DNA of 64,000 nucleotides from Amaurobius ferox (lineage: Eukaryota; Arthropoda; Arachnida; Araneae; Amaurobiidae). Where the stretch lies: assembly GCA_951213105.1 (NCBI GenBank), contig OX578140.1:123993649-124057648 (forward strand). The letters run 5' to 3'. Positions within the stretch are counted from its first letter, which is position 1. The number at the start of each line of letters is the position of its first letter. The position numbers and the translations under genes are program-made. Below, one piece after another: positions 11,701-22,355 of this stretch. The notes below the pieces were generated by a model. The model worked only from the letters and a program-made list of their open reading frames with translations. It was not told where the DNA came from and did not search any database.

Positions 11701-13015
11701 GCACTCGCTAAAGGGAAAGATAATAGAGATAGCACATTTCCCTCATTTCGGAGTAAAAAAGACATACCAATTACTTTCAAGAAAATATTTTTGGATAGGG
11801 GCTTTCCAAGACGTGGAAAATTTTTGTAAGTCTTGTAATCAATGCTTATTAGTAAAACACAAAAATATACCACCAGCCAGACTTCAGGCTATGCCAGAAA
11901 TATTAAAACCAGGAATATATTTACAACTGGATTGCGTAGGAAAACTACCGCGCAGTAATGGAGGAAATAATTTTGTAATTACAATTGTAGACATGTTTTC
12001 ACGATACTTTGAGGCCTATGCAGTCAGAGACATTACTGCTAAAACAATAGTGAATAAGCTAACAAACTTCGTGACAACTTATGGAGTTCCAATTATTATT
12101 CAAACCGATAATGCTCAAATTTTTAAAAGTAAAGAATACATAGATTTTACAAATGGATTAAATATTGAAAGGCGATACAGTTCGGTTTATTTCCCAAGTT
12201 CTTTAGGTCGTTGTGAAAGAATACACAGAGACATGAAACAATGTATAATGTGTTTGTCAAAGACTACGTTTGAATGGGATGAATCTTTAAAATGGTTTAA
12301 GTTTTATGTGAATAACACTATTAACAGTAATACAGGATTTGAGCCTTCATTCCTGTTCTATCTTAGAGATTTATCATTGCCATTTGAAAATATTAAACAA
12401 ACAAACATACCAAGTAAGGAAGAAATAGATATAATGTATAGTGATGTAAATAATTATAAAAATTATGTGGCACAGCATTTAAAAAATATAGATAAAGTCG
12501 TGAAAGACGCATCGGAACAACAAAAGCTGATAAATGACAAACAAATAAAGAAATATAAAATAGTGAGAAAAAACGATATATTTATAGGAGCGACAGTGTA
12601 CCTAAAAAAGTTCCTAAAACCAAGGGTATTAGAGGATCGATATGATGGACCATTTAGAATTACGAAATTAGTCCGAAATAATAATGTTATAATATGTCTT
12701 AAAAGTGATGAAAATAAAACTTATAAAGTGCACATAAATAAACTATACATGGCAGCGGAGCGAAAACAATATTTGAAAGATAGTGACGAAAGCGAATCAA
12801 ACCACGCACACACACAGGACAAAGAAAAAAATCAAAATGAGAAAGTGATTAGAAATAATGATCAAAGTCAGATTAAGGAAGGGAAGGTCACTAAAGAAAA
12901 GCAATTAAACTGTGAAAATAATAGAAATGATGATGAGGTTTGTTATAATGCCAGAGGGTATAATTTTCGCCCTCGAATTGTTGTAAATAGTAATTTCATA
13001 AAACAAAGAATATGA
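8660..13015 (+). CDS. pol: Pol polyprotein: protease, RT, RNase H, integrase
   Basis: This frame is entered by -1 frameshift from gag; no ATG begins it. Residues are counted from the TTG at 8786. Aspartic protease has DSG at 50-52. A linker (about 190-265) is acidic and Asn-rich, with a 27-residue segment duplicated in tandem (period 81 bp at 9359-9520). Reverse transcriptase shows YRLAIDYR and the catalytic YLDD at 624-627. RNase H starts with a DGS motif at D773. Integrase has a zinc-binding part (H984, H987, C1014, C1017; the His pair is closer than usual) and the triad D1049, D1108, E1144 with 35 residues between the last two. A GPF motif (1288-1290) lies in the integrase C-terminus. All key residues are present, so the enzyme set may be active. 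The lysine- and glutamate-rich tail after about 1330 has no recognised domain. Confidence 0.93.
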   Translation, partial: FKLRAGIWDQGTNRTNSREINKFGSQTYRNNKNGDDWQNYTNLERGQYYENNDKAKYDTKSILSSECENVSSPQLPMVEIDCKGIKIISVIDSGAQVSIIDLETFQKLKQNRNVKIKYITRRVILQTFTKENIKFLNCIQFSFRIGEKACKNYFFVTKQNFQGQYKMLLGYDFLSSHKAILNTKDNEVQFGNTAIKLYKSENTNPIQNSKQKPQSQGIRDENRYNSNYENYNTDDDEYEEINSCYNESNNENEDRISDDNDDDEYEEINNCCNEFNNENEGRISEDNESENDRKNANMQNCSTRDNVNDEKWLPSSNESNKNKNVKKKEEKQIFAKLKRKITLKPGESEIVQLILSQELNEGQDVLFSPIKMARTLITDEAIQSIENKNNIRMLLYNEKNCQITLNKNMNVGIITEQIEIVDTKNKSSKPTLEINNIQNLNKTDYQQIRELRKKEISPDDFQVQHLNKEDRNKVIALMMTNTEVFSKSYATLGKTSAIVPKIELMHNYPIQSRPYPIPRAVREIAQKEIRELLENDIIESSQSTYASPIILVKKPSKPNEEPKYRLAIDYRAINAYLPLLPINLPKVKDILQNIAGSKIYTVMDLKAAFFQIELRKQDRKALTFTTFMGNFNPKRIPFGLKNSGAYFQLLMNKVLGDLSELKIYFYLDDLVICAQNNDEMLEKIKIVFQRLKENNLTLDPAKLQICKSQIEFLGYKVNANGISPSIKNCAKVQNFKQPQTVKQVKSFLGTTNYFRGLIKNYAQIAEPLVNLTKKNVRFEWNNECRKAFKKLKNAIFKEPVVRQPDEVNPFVLTTDGSGKGISSILMQRVNGVDHVIEFYSRPVNPAEKRYPAIKLELLAIHASLQHFREYLFGRSFTLLSDAKSLMYHIKLDKMPNIISRWLIDISQYDFKFKYQKGENNASHYCSRYVFDNDNQIKYVNTLIKNDEINVEKILEQQMVDEKLSKIREELQKGRNRYHNNKVYYIDSQNKLLMVKKENKRQTYRKINENKIVIPHSLKGKIIEIAHFPHFGVKKTYQLLSRKYFWIGAFQDVENFCKSCNQCLLVKHKNIPPARLQAMPEILKPGIYLQLDCVGKLPRSNGGNNFVITIVDMFSRYFEAYAVRDITAKTIVNKLTNFVTTYGVPIIIQTDNAQIFKSKEYIDFTNGLNIERRYSSVYFPSSLGRCERIHRDMKQCIMCLSKTTFEWDESLKWFKFYVNNTINSNTGFEPSFLFYLRDLSLPFENIKQTNIPSKEEIDIMYSDVNNYKNYVAQHLKNIDKVVKDASEQQKLINDKQIKKYKIVRKNDIFIGATVYLKKFLKPRVLEDRYDGPFRITKLVRNNNVIICLKSDENKTYKVHINKLYMAAERKQYLKDSDESESNHAHTQDKEKNQNEKVIRNNDQSQIKEGKVTKEKQLNCENNRNDDEVCYNARGYNFRPRIVVNSNFIKQRI

Positions 13016-13698
13016 AAAATATGTAAAAAGTTTGTAATTAATGTCATAAATAGAAAGTGATAATTGAGTGTATATGTATATGTTTTATGTTTTAAATTGT
13101 GGATATAAGTATATTTCAAAAAGTATGTTATGTATTTCTGACATTACATATATGGCAAGTTCAAAAAAAAAAAAAAAAAAAAAGTGAAATAACAAAGTAA
13201 TTTATAAATAATATGGTGGTATGGAATTCAACCATAACCAAGAATCGGAAGTTGATAGTTGCACTACTACAATATGTTACAAAATGAAATGATAACAAGA
13301 AAATGTATAATAATAATAAAGTAATGAATGCTGTTATGTAATGATATGTCGTATGTAAATAATTATGTAAAAGGAGAAATGAAAATTATGCATTGCAAAT
13401 AATATATATCAAAATTTACAATTTAATAATAATGTGAATGTTGGTAATCCTCATGTAATTTATGGTACATTATGTCAATTATGAATAATGGACTAACTTG
13501 ACAGGGAACTATCAAGAAACTACAACGAACTATCAAAGCTATGACTTGTACGAGGCTAAAAAGTGGAACTCAGCCTTTCTCACGATGGATGAACTTATGT
13601 GTTTGCGAGGAACCATTGTGAACTTAATTTCTTACCACTGGGGTGAAACTGTGGGAGAGTAACTTTTGGACTTTTTTTTTTCGCGGGGGGGGTGAGAA
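13016..13698 (+). other. Retrotransposon 3' non-coding region and polypurine tract
   Basis: About 680 bp without a gene, including a 19-nt A run near 13164 and, at 13684-13698, a G-rich purine run (GGGGGGGGTGAGAA) ending exactly at the 3' LTR. That run is the likely plus-strand primer. The short minus-strand frame at 13632-13889 runs into the LTR and is not a gene. Confidence 0.75.
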
Positions 13699-14593
13699 TG
13701 TAATGCCAGAAATGTAAAGTAATAAATATTTGGAAGGATTAAAAAATAATGGAACCAGGAATGCGGGCGGATTATCCCCACGCTAAGCAGATGGGCGATA
13801 ATATACAGGTGGCCCCATATCTTACATACCACGCCCATGTTTACATACCACGTTAAGCCGTTTGGCGGCAACCGAGACGGCGACGCCATGTCTACGGATT
13901 AGCCCTCAGCTCTAGATTTCAGCACGTGGACCGCCGACCGAAAAAGGGATATAAGTGAGAGTTGCTCGAAGTGGGGGTCAGAATTGGTCAAGGCAGGCTG
14001 TTGGAGTTAGACTAGTCAAGAAGAAGCGACGGTAGCAGAGTTAAGAGTTGTGTGTGCGTCTCTGATATAGGAATTCGAAGGAGAGCTCATGTTCATCTGG
14101 TATTGCAAGTGTAAAGTGTGACAAAGCATCGGTGTTACCCAAGTTATATGAAAGAAGATCAGGTACCGTTCAATTAAACTATATGAGGATAACCTCTTTG
14201 TCTAAATTGGGGTTTTTAAGGAAAAGCTAATTAATGCATCCCACCACGTGCTCCAACCAAATATCAATTCATCTGGCATTACACCCCCCGAACTACCATT
14301 GAGATGTATTCCACTATGTGTGATATTTATTTAATTTGTAAAACTAAAGAGTGTAAATTGAGTATGTGATAAATAAATGTTTGTTCCTTTACTATTAACC
14401 TTAATTTTTAGTTTGTTAACTTAGTATCCCGTTAAGCACAAATAGGTGGGTTTTGCGGCCACCAACGCAATGTACACAGCAGTAAGTTAGAACAGATTAC
14501 ATGTATAATTAATATACTAATAAATAATTAATTTAATGTAAAATGCATTTTTGACAATATTAATTTTAATCAACAAAAATAATAATCGGCACA
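13699..14593 (+). repeat. 3' LTR
   Basis: The same 895 bp as 6371-7265 with three base differences seen by eye. AATAAA lies at 14372-14377. It is followed by the target duplication GTATG and the rest of the interrupted HINE-A. Confidence 0.95.
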
Positions 14594-15367
14594 GTATGTA
14601 TCCACTTTAACTCAAAAACTAATGGACCGAATTTCATAAAATTTGGTAGGTAACTCACTTGGATGTGACCCTGGTGCTGATTAGCTTTTGGTACGATTCG
14701 TAAAGACAGAACCAGCATTTTTTTGCGAAATGGCCGTTAAAAATTTCATTTATTCGCTCGTGCTAAAATACTAACCTACCAAATTTCACAAAATTTGGTA
14801 GATAGGTTACTTGATGGATACTCTGGTGCTGATTAGAATTTGGTATGATTCGGAAAAGAAGAACCCGCTTTTTTTACGAAATGGCCGCAAAAATTTCATG
14901 TATCCACCCTAGCTAAAGTACTAATTGACCAAATTTCACAATATTTGGTAGATAAGTTACTTGTGGGACCCTCTGGTTCTGATTTGATTTTGGTACGATT
15001 CGGAAAATAACAACCTGCCTTTTTTTACGAAATGGGCCGCAAAAATCGCCAAAATAATAATAAAAAAAAGACTACGTATGCTGAAATGTATCAATTAAAT
15101 TCTTGTTTTATATGGAATTTTTGACGAGGAAAGGAATATAACACACTCCATTATACTTTAGGACTAACCGTTCTCAAGATATTTGAGATTTCTTGCATTT
15201 TTGTTACGCCGCTTCAATGACCAAATAAAAACAAGAATTAAATTAACAATGCACATTTAGTGTTATTTGGTGCAATTAAACTCAATCTAATGAATTATTA
15301 CAGAAAAAAGGAAAATATGAATTTAAGTCTGCAGGGAAAGTCATGTGCTGCCCACATCAGATTTTTT

Positions 15368-16122
15368 CAAATAACTTTGCTGAAGGAATATCGTCTGAAT
15401 TATATCTCAATGGAAGGTTTAATACTGCATTTTTTATTAATATTTCGATAACCTTGATACTAGAAAATCGAAACATGGACAAATTTTAATTGGGGCTCTT
15501 TCAAATCTACTCCGAAAATGCCATCAAATTCGGTGCAGCCATTCTCACGTCATGATGAAACACACACACACACATACACACACAAATAAACAGACATATT
15601 TTCAATTTCATTTATATAAAAACATCTACAAGTACACATGGTGTTGCTCGTATTTAAAATAAGTACATATTTTAGTAGTAACGTAATCAATATTGTTCTT
15701 CAAAAAATTTTATTAAAATATCTCTTTAAATTTCCTCGAGAGGAATAAGAATCCCTGTCCTTCCTATATAAAATTACCTGGAATGGCAAATCTGATAAAT
15801 AAGACATCCTAGTTATGTTTGTAAACCGATTTATAAAATTTGGATATTTGGCAAACACGCGGCCAAATAAAAACGCGAAAATGTTAGTGAAAGTTATACC
15901 TGTGCTATTTTAATGCTGTTGCAATAATCGGTTAAACACAGTAGAAAATAGAAAATACATGAATTTGAAAAATCTTTGCCAAAATAAAGCAGGTCATTTA
16001 AGAAATTGAAAATATCAATATTTCCCCTTATATTGTATTTCAAAAGCGTAATTGATATAACGCAATCAAATATATTATACCGCTAATTTATAAAATTTAT
16101 TTTTATATTAATTTATTTATTA
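15368..16122. other. Decayed repeat-derived spacer
   Basis: Contains a (CA)n run near 15548-15585 and phrases resembling family H in reverse (ATCAAATTCGGTGCAGCC, AATATCAATATTTCCCC). No gene seen. Confidence 0.4.
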
Positions 16123-16467
16123 TTACTTTCCCTATATGATTGGTATAATGCATAGGGAAAGTATTGATTCGAATTCGAATTTTTGACGGAGGAACACGTT
16201 TCAAGCTTACATGAACTCAAATCGAACGTTTTTGAGATGATGTCATTCTTTCTCTCTCTGTGTCTATGGATGCGATATCTCACAAACGAATGGAGCGTTT
16301 CGAATAAAAATTTGGTAGAAATACAATCAGTGACTACTTGAACCCTATTGATTTTAAACGCTATCGAATGGTCTGAAGATCTCTAAAATTTTTAATAAAA
16401 TTTTGAAAAAATGATTAAAGAGTTAGAAATCTCAATAATGCTTCGTAGATGATCATTTAATATGTAA
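16123..16467 (+). mobile_element. HINE-B 5' fragment
   Basis: Starts TTACTTTCCCTATATGATTG with the mirrored GCATAGGGAAAGTA, followed by the family's TTGACGGAGGAACACGTTTC-like core, a short TCTCTCTGTGTC tract and AATGGAGCGTTTCGAATAAA. It stops where the next copy begins, with no 3' hairpin. Confidence 0.6.
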
Positions 16468-17830
16468 TTTTTTACTTTCCTTATATACTTATAATGTATA
16501 AGTAAAGTTATGTGACGGGATCGGAAATTCGAATGCAAATTTTCAACGGGGGAGCACGTTTCAAGCATTCCTGATCACGAATCGAACACTTTTGAGGTGA
16601 TGTCTGTGTGTGTGAAAGTATGTGTGTGTGTGTGTGTTAGTGAGTCTGTGGAGACCATAACTGACAAACGAATGGCGATTCGAACGAAATTTGGCACAGA
16701 AATTACAAACCATGGAAGCCTATTGTTTTTATACGCAATCGAATGCTCAGAACCCCCCTAAATTTTCGAGTGAAATTTTGAAAAAAATCATCAAAAAATT
16801 AAAACCTTTAATAAAGTTATGCAAATAGTCATTTCTTATGAATTCTTTTCTAAAAATATCACCTATTGTGAAATATGTTCACTTTTCATAAGTAATGTCA
16901 TGCGATAAATTTGATAACATCATTCTCATGGATCTAGCTAGTTCCATTCATGAGAAAAGATACTTTATGTAATACTTTTGTATTTGGACGCCGAAAGTTA
17001 CTTATCTGCTACAAGTATAACACATATTTCCGTCCATAACGCTTGGCGAGATATTGGCGGAATGTTGCCACCTTGGCGACTTTTAAATTTTGCCAAATTA
17101 ACGAAAATGTCGCCAAATTGATAAAAATGACCCTAAAATCAATGAAAATGATGAAAGTTCAATATTTTGAAAAGAACATAAACACAGACTATTAGAATAA
17201 CACATTTCTCCGTCCGTCCATCTCTAACACTTGGCGAGAAATTTAGCGGGACGTCGTCAACTTGGCGACTATTTTAACTATTGTTAAAATGACAAAAATG
17301 AAGCCAAATAGATAAAAATGCCGCCAAATGGGAAGTAATGCCTCATAAAGTCTGATTTCCGTCCTAAGACGGGCATAGCTTCTAGTACATGAGAAATATT
17401 CTTCTTGCCATTTGTCTTGTAACACTTGGTGATGCATTTGGCTAACTTAGGGAATAATTTAGCAAAGTATTGCCAACTTGGCGATATTTCGTCCCAGATT
17501 GACAAAAATATCGTCAAAATTGCGAAAATGACGTTATATTAATGAAAATTACGCCTAATTGATGAAGTAAGGTATTTTAATATATGGACTATACGCTTAT
17601 TGAGGATGCTATCAATATTGATGATTGTTTATTTAGAGTTGTGCGAAGTTTAACTTAATTGAGTATTTTGAAATAGGCTTACATGCTGTTATCCGGAAAA
17701 TCTCCAAATGTACAATTCAGCGATAAAAACACAACGCCGTGGATCTTACACATTATTTTTTGACTGTCAAACTAGTAAATCCATTACATGATATAACGAA
17801 AGTTATATGCTGCTCACATCAGACTTTTTT
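16468..17830 (+). mobile_element. HINE-B with amplified internal segment
   Basis: Starts TTTACTTTCCTTATATAC with the mirrored TATAAGTAAAGT, then the core and a (GT)n tract near 16605-16640. It ends AAAGTTATATGCTGCTCACA plus TCAGACTTTTTT. The section built on CTTGGCGA and GCCAAAT words occurs about three times in tandem (about 17035-17200, 17215-17370, 17420-17575), against once in the shorter copies. No protein is encoded. Confidence 0.65.
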
Positions 17831-17930
17831 ATTAGAAAACTAATAACACACATTTTAGAACCCTAACATGAACAGTTCTCGTTATTGTACATTTTTCAAA
17901 TAAATTTATTAAAATAATCACATAAAATTA

Positions 17931-18811
17931 AAAAATCTGAGGGGGGTAGCACATGACTTTCCCTACATAATGCAAGTACTTTACTTCTTTTAATACGAAA
18001 CAATAATGAACATGATCCACAACACTGATTTTAATGTTAAAAAGCACACTCACATTTGGCGCTTTCTTGATGACAACATGTGAAATTATTTTGAAGTTCC
18101 AAATTAACGCATTAGTTCGCGCAAATAAAACAACTTCACAATTGGAAGTATTGCTAACATCTGTTAAGCAATATACTCCATTACATTATATTATTACATT
18201 ATATTAATTATTATTAATTCATCAATTTGGTGTCATTTTAGTCACTTCAGAGACATTTTCGCCCATTTGCGGCATTTTGGTCAATTTGATATCATATTGA
18301 AAAGTCGCCAAGTTGGTGATATTTCGTCAAATTTATCACCAAAATTTTCGACGAGTGTTGCATATTTGATGATACTTTTTAATGTAAATTTCTAGATATA
18401 TTTATTTGAAAAAATATACACTATCTCGATAATGGTTTATGTTAGCGTTCTAAAGTTCCTGTCATTCGTTTCAGAAAAAAAAATTAAATACAAAAATGAT
18501 TATTTATTTAGCATTATTGAATGTCCTGATTCTTCAAAAATCTATTCGAAAATTTAGAGGTCTTTCAACCGTTTGATCGCATTTAAAATCAATTACTCAC
18601 GGATTGTAATAATTGTGCCAATTTACGTTTGAAACGCTCCATTCGTTTGTCAGATATCGCACCCACAAACTCACTGGCACATACACACACAAACACATAT
18701 ACACACAAACATCAGCTCAAATACGTTCGGTTCGAGTTTAAGGATATCAAAACATGCTCTTCTGTCGAAAACTTGAATTCAAATTTTCAAACGTGCCACA
18801 CCCTATATATT
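17931..18811 (-). mobile_element. HINE-B, reverse copy
   Basis: Starts (on the plus strand) AAAAATCTGAGGGGGGTAGC, the inverse of the family 3' end, and ends in the inverse of its 5' core near 18770-18811. A (CA)n tract lies near 18683-18710. A SINE has inserted at its 5' end. Confidence 0.6.
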
Positions 18812-18812
18812 A

Positions 18813-19101
18813 GGGGCGCGGTAGCCCATTGGTTAGCGCGCTGGAGTTGCACTCGGTAGGCCCGGGTTCGACTCCAGCCACTGCCAAAAACTGCCGCCGT
18901 GTTCACGCGGAGTACGATCACGTTAAACATGTGGGTCCGTAAGTCCTTCCGAGAGGTTGGTGGTAGGGGAAGGAGGGTACGGTCCCTGTGGATGCCTCCC
19001 CCACTGGGTTCCGGTCCAAATTGGGTGGCACTTCCCGGCCGTCCAAACAGTTACCTTACACCTTTCTGGTAGGTCGGACGGTCTGGGTCTCAACAACAAC
19101 C
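18813..19101 (+). mobile_element. tRNA-derived SINE, intact copy
   Basis: About 289 bp with a tRNA-like head: an A-box-like region (GCGGTAGCCCATTGGTTAGC) and a B box GGTTCGACTCC near 18865. A GC-rich body follows and the tail is (CAA)n. It is flanked by a perfect 12-bp duplication CCCTATATATTA (18801-18812 and 19102-19113), which proves retroposition. Other copies lie at 27753-28020, 52435-52697, 55285-55574, 63324-63606 and 63655-63933. Confidence 0.9.
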
Positions 19102-19113
19102 CCCTATATATTA

Positions 19114-19406
19114 TACTATGCATGCATGGAAAGTATAAAGTATTCACTATTGTGTAATATAGTCACTTTCCGTAGGCAATATTATGCGACAAATATATTA
19201 ACGTCATTCTTGTAGATATAGTTGGTTTCATTCACGAGAGAGGATATTTGGGTAATATATTTGTGTTTTAAGTACTAACAATTCGTCAGTAGTGATTTAT
19301 ATATAAGAACAACTCTTCCCGTTTGTATGTAACGTTTAGCGATAAATATGGCGAATTTGGCGACTCATGTAGAGAAATATCGCCATCTTGGCTATATTTC
19401 TCTTCA
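19114..19406. repeat. Diverged HINE-B internal fragment
   Basis: Resembles the middle of HINE-B (AATATTATGCGACAAAT, CATTCACGAGAGAGGATA, GGCGAATTTGGCGACTC), with no ends. Confidence 0.45.
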
Positions 19407-19857
19407 TAAAGAGTGTTTATGACTTTGTACATTCTGTCTGTCTGTCCGTTCGCACGATAACTTCCGTAAAATGGCTTTATCAAAATGAAATTTTAGTATG
19501 CTGTTGAGACGGTCTGTGGAACATACGGGAATGTAAATTAATACTATCACCCAATTAGTTTTGGATTGAACTCGGGTTGAAAAAGTGAAATACATAGAAC
19601 CCTATGGGACCTAATTTTTCAAACATTTTTTAAGCGAAGTTAAAATTCACAAATTGCTTCGAAAATTTTAGGAAATATTCAAATTATCCCATAAAATGTA
19701 TAAAAATTAATTTAGCAAAATCTGTTCGGTTGTTTTTTAAATAAAAATTAAAATGATAGTTACACCCATGTTATATGAAGAGATCACGTGACCCACTTCA
19801 AAATAAAATATGACATCCATAGTTTTTTTTCCAATGTAGAAATCGTGATTTTAAAGT

Positions 19858-20009
19858 TCTTACTTTCCTTATATACATAATGTATAAGGAAAGTATTGTG
19901 ACGGGATCGAAAATTCGAATTCGAGTTTTCGACGGGAGAGCACGTTTCAAGCATCCCTGATCACGAATCAAACATTTTTGAAGTGATGTCTGTGTGTGTG
20001 TGTGTGAAA

Positions 20010-20062
<53 letters not shown>

Positions 20063-20836
20063 TGTCAGTGGGCCTGTGGAGACGATAACTGACGAACGAA
20101 TCGACCGATTCGAACGAAATTTGGTACAAAAATCACAATCCGTAAACACTGGAAGCCTATTGTTTTTATACGCAATTGAATGTTCAGAACCCCCTAAAGT
20201 TTCTGAAATTTTGAAAAAATCTTTACAAAATCAAAACCACTAATAAAGTTACGCAAATTGACATTTCTTTCGTAATTTTTCATCAGAAAACGATTGAGAT
20301 AAATTTTAATACGCTAACATGAACCGCTCTCGAGATATTGCACATTTTTGAAAAAAATTATCAAAATGTCATATAAAATAAAAAAAATATATTTCCTACT
20401 GAGAAACATGTTCACTTTTCATATGTAATACCATGCGATAAATTGGGTGACATCATTCTCGTGGAACTAGCTCGTTCATTCATGAAAAAAAGATACTTTT
20501 ACTAATACTTTTGTATTTGAACGCCAATAGTCATTTATCTGCTATAAGAATAACTTATTTTTCCGTCCATAACGCTTGGCGATATTTGGGCGACGAATTT
20601 GGCGGAATGTCGCCAACTTGGTGGCATTTTTAACTATAGCCAAATTAACAAAAATCTCGCCAAATGGATAAAAATGACGCTAAATCACTGAAAATGACAA
20701 CTCATTGAAGAAAATTAAATATCTTGGAAAGAATATCAGTATCTACTATAAGAATAAACAATTTTTTAACTGTAAAAGTAGAAAATTCATTGCATTATAT
20801 AAGGAAAGTCATGTGTTGCCCACATCAGATTTTTTT
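19858..20836 (+). mobile_element. HINE-B, intact copy
   Basis: Starts ACTTTCCTTATATACATAAT with a perfect mirror TGTATAAGGAAAGT. Then come a conserved core, a long (GT)n tract, conserved words (CGAACGAAATTTGGTAC) and one GGCGA/GCCAA block. The end is ATATAAGGAAAGT, the exact inverse of the first 13 bases, followed by a hairpin ATGTG-TTGCC-CACAT and CAGATTTTTTT. It sits in a T-rich site in a HINE-C copy. No protein. Confidence 0.7.
19984..20072 (+). repeat. (GT)n microsatellite inside HINE-B
   Basis: Nearly pure GT/TG with a few A interruptions. Other copies of the family carry shorter tracts at the same place, so the tract belongs to the element. Confidence 0.9.
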
Positions 20837-21470
20837 ACATTTATATTTAGTGTCGCATCTATTCTAAAACAGCTTTATTTTTGCGTATTATCAGTGTATC
20901 TAAATTATGTGATAACGCAATTACAATATTTTTTATTTTAAATGATCACTAAATTTTGATTATTTCTACATCGAAGCCTACTTTTATTAGATGCAGAATA
21001 TAAACAAGTGATTGTAAGATGAGTTATACTCGTATAATAAAAGCTGATTATTTTTCATGCAAAATTATTTAGCTCCGGAGTCTGGAATAAAAGTGATATG
21101 AATGAAATATTCATTGCTTTTGCGTAGAGAGCCAGACGATTTATATTTCGATGACGTCATTTGATTAAAGTTCATTTTTTTCGACGAAGATTGAAGTTTT
21201 CAAATATAATAAATTACTGTAGTGCTGTGATAATTTAAAATATATCAGTGCTGAATGTACCGCATTTTAGAGATGTTTAAATAAAATTGTATTTCAGCTA
21301 GAAGTGTTTCATAATCAATGCTTTCTGCATGATTGATCTTTCTTGTTTAAATTGGATTGATTAAATGAAAATCGTCCGAACATTTGAATTAATTTCGCTG
21401 CTAAGAGACTTGATATCATGTCCTTTAAATAAAGTTTCAGTAAATAATCGTTTGCAATTTACTAAGCGAT

Positions 21471-21785
21471 TTTTTACACTTTCCAACATAGTTGAAAAGT
21501 GTTTATAATTTCGTTCATTCTGTCTGTCTGTCCGTTCGCACAATAACTTTCGTAAAAGTGACTTTATCGAAATGGCATTTTAGTATGTTGTTGAGACAGT
21601 CTGTGGGATGTTTGGGAATGAAAATGAATATCATCTAATTAATTTAGGATCATCCAATTAGTTTCGCGTTTTAAGATTAATTTGTCGATGGCAATATTTG
21701 AAGCAGCTTAAAATGTGAATGAAATTGCGTTTTAGTTGGAAAATGTTTCATAATCAATGCTGTATGCTTGACTTATCTTTCTCGT
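21471..21785 (+). mobile_element. HINE-C, internally deleted copy
   Basis: Starts ACACTTTCCAACATAGTTGA with its mirror AAAAGTGT and the CTGTCTGTCTG tract, then jumps to the 3' end (GTTGGAAAATGTTTCATAAT, AATCAATGCTGTATGCTTGA). Most of the interior is missing. Confidence 0.6.
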
Positions 21786-22355
21786 TATTAATATCTCGAC
21801 CACCACCACTGTGTCTACAAACTCGAATAATTTCACAAACTCCAGTGGTTCTATCTGTTATAAGTTGTAACCTTTTACCAATAACTCGATTAGTTAACCC
21901 CTTCATCTTATTAAGAGTAATTATAGGCTTACATTGATTTTACCGTCTGCCTTTATTAATATGAATCAATAGCCTCCTTTGCATAATTATTATAAAAAGT
22001 ATAATTAAATTTTATCTTATAAGCATAAAGGATTTTAGTTCGATATGTTCATGCATTAAATTTTAAAACAATTGTAGTTTTTTGACTTTATCATTCAACT
22101 GTTTAGGAATATTGCAATGTCAATGTTTTTAGCTATGTTCTTTTTGAAACTTAATATAACTACATTTGATTATTTGAGTTGTCATACATTGATGTTGTGG
22201 CCTGTTCATTTCTGCCAGCATTGAGAATATGCTTTCGCAGAATACAGAGCTGCAACAAATATTTTACAATTTACCCCTAAACTATAAACAGTAATAAAGT
22301 ATCTTTTCATTACCTATAACTTTTCAAAGTATAGTCATTACTTTCCCCAACTTAA
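21786..22355. other. No feature seen
   Basis: AT-rich sequence, no recognised repeat ends and no coding frame with family resemblance. It ends at the TTAA (22352-22355) flanking the piggyBac element. Confidence 0.4.

Larger units (their letters stand above)
6371..14593 (+). mobile_element. Ty3/gypsy LTR retrotransposon, near intact
   Basis: This 8223-bp element has two 895-bp LTRs with TG...CA ends, flanked by the 5-bp duplication GTATG (6366-6370 and 14594-14598). Reading by eye, the LTRs differ at only three positions (6466, 6607 and 6883 and their partners), so the insertion is recent. Order is LTR, primer-binding site, gag, -1 frameshift site, pol (protease, reverse transcriptase, RNase H, integrase), about 680 bp of non-coding DNA, purine tract, LTR. 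RT and RNase H before integrase marks it as Ty3/gypsy. There is no envelope-like frame after pol. Both reading frames are open, so it may be autonomous. Confidence 0.95.
6180..15367 (+). mobile_element. HINE-A copy split by the LTR retrotransposon
   Basis: The 5' part (6180-6370) begins with TTTCCCTGCAATACATTAAT and includes the (GT)n zone. The 3' part (14594-15367) resumes with GTATGTATCCACTTTAACTC and ends with TGCAGGGAAAGTCATGTGCT and the terminal hairpin. Uninterrupted family members (for example 3223-4009) read straight across the junction. This shows that the retrotransposon inserted into an existing HINE-A copy and duplicated GTATG. Confidence 0.75.
19407..21352 (+). mobile_element. 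HINE-C copy interrupted by HINE-B
   Basis: The 5' half (19407-19857) begins inside the family at AGTGTTTATGACTTTGTACA with the CTGTCTGTCTG tract. The 3' half resumes at 20837 (ACATTTATATTTAGTGTCGC) and ends GTGTTTCATAATCAATGCTT plus the terminal hairpin near 21315-21350. Uninterrupted copies (28395-29352) read across the junction, so the HINE-B at 19858-20836 inserted later. Confidence 0.65.

Noticed and set aside
18957..19215. Open frames in the SINE
   Set aside because: They recur with every SINE copy because the body is GC-rich; no protein family fits.
19983..20243. Cys/Val repeat 'protein' and its His/Thr mirror
   Set aside because: Translation of the (GT)n microsatellite.
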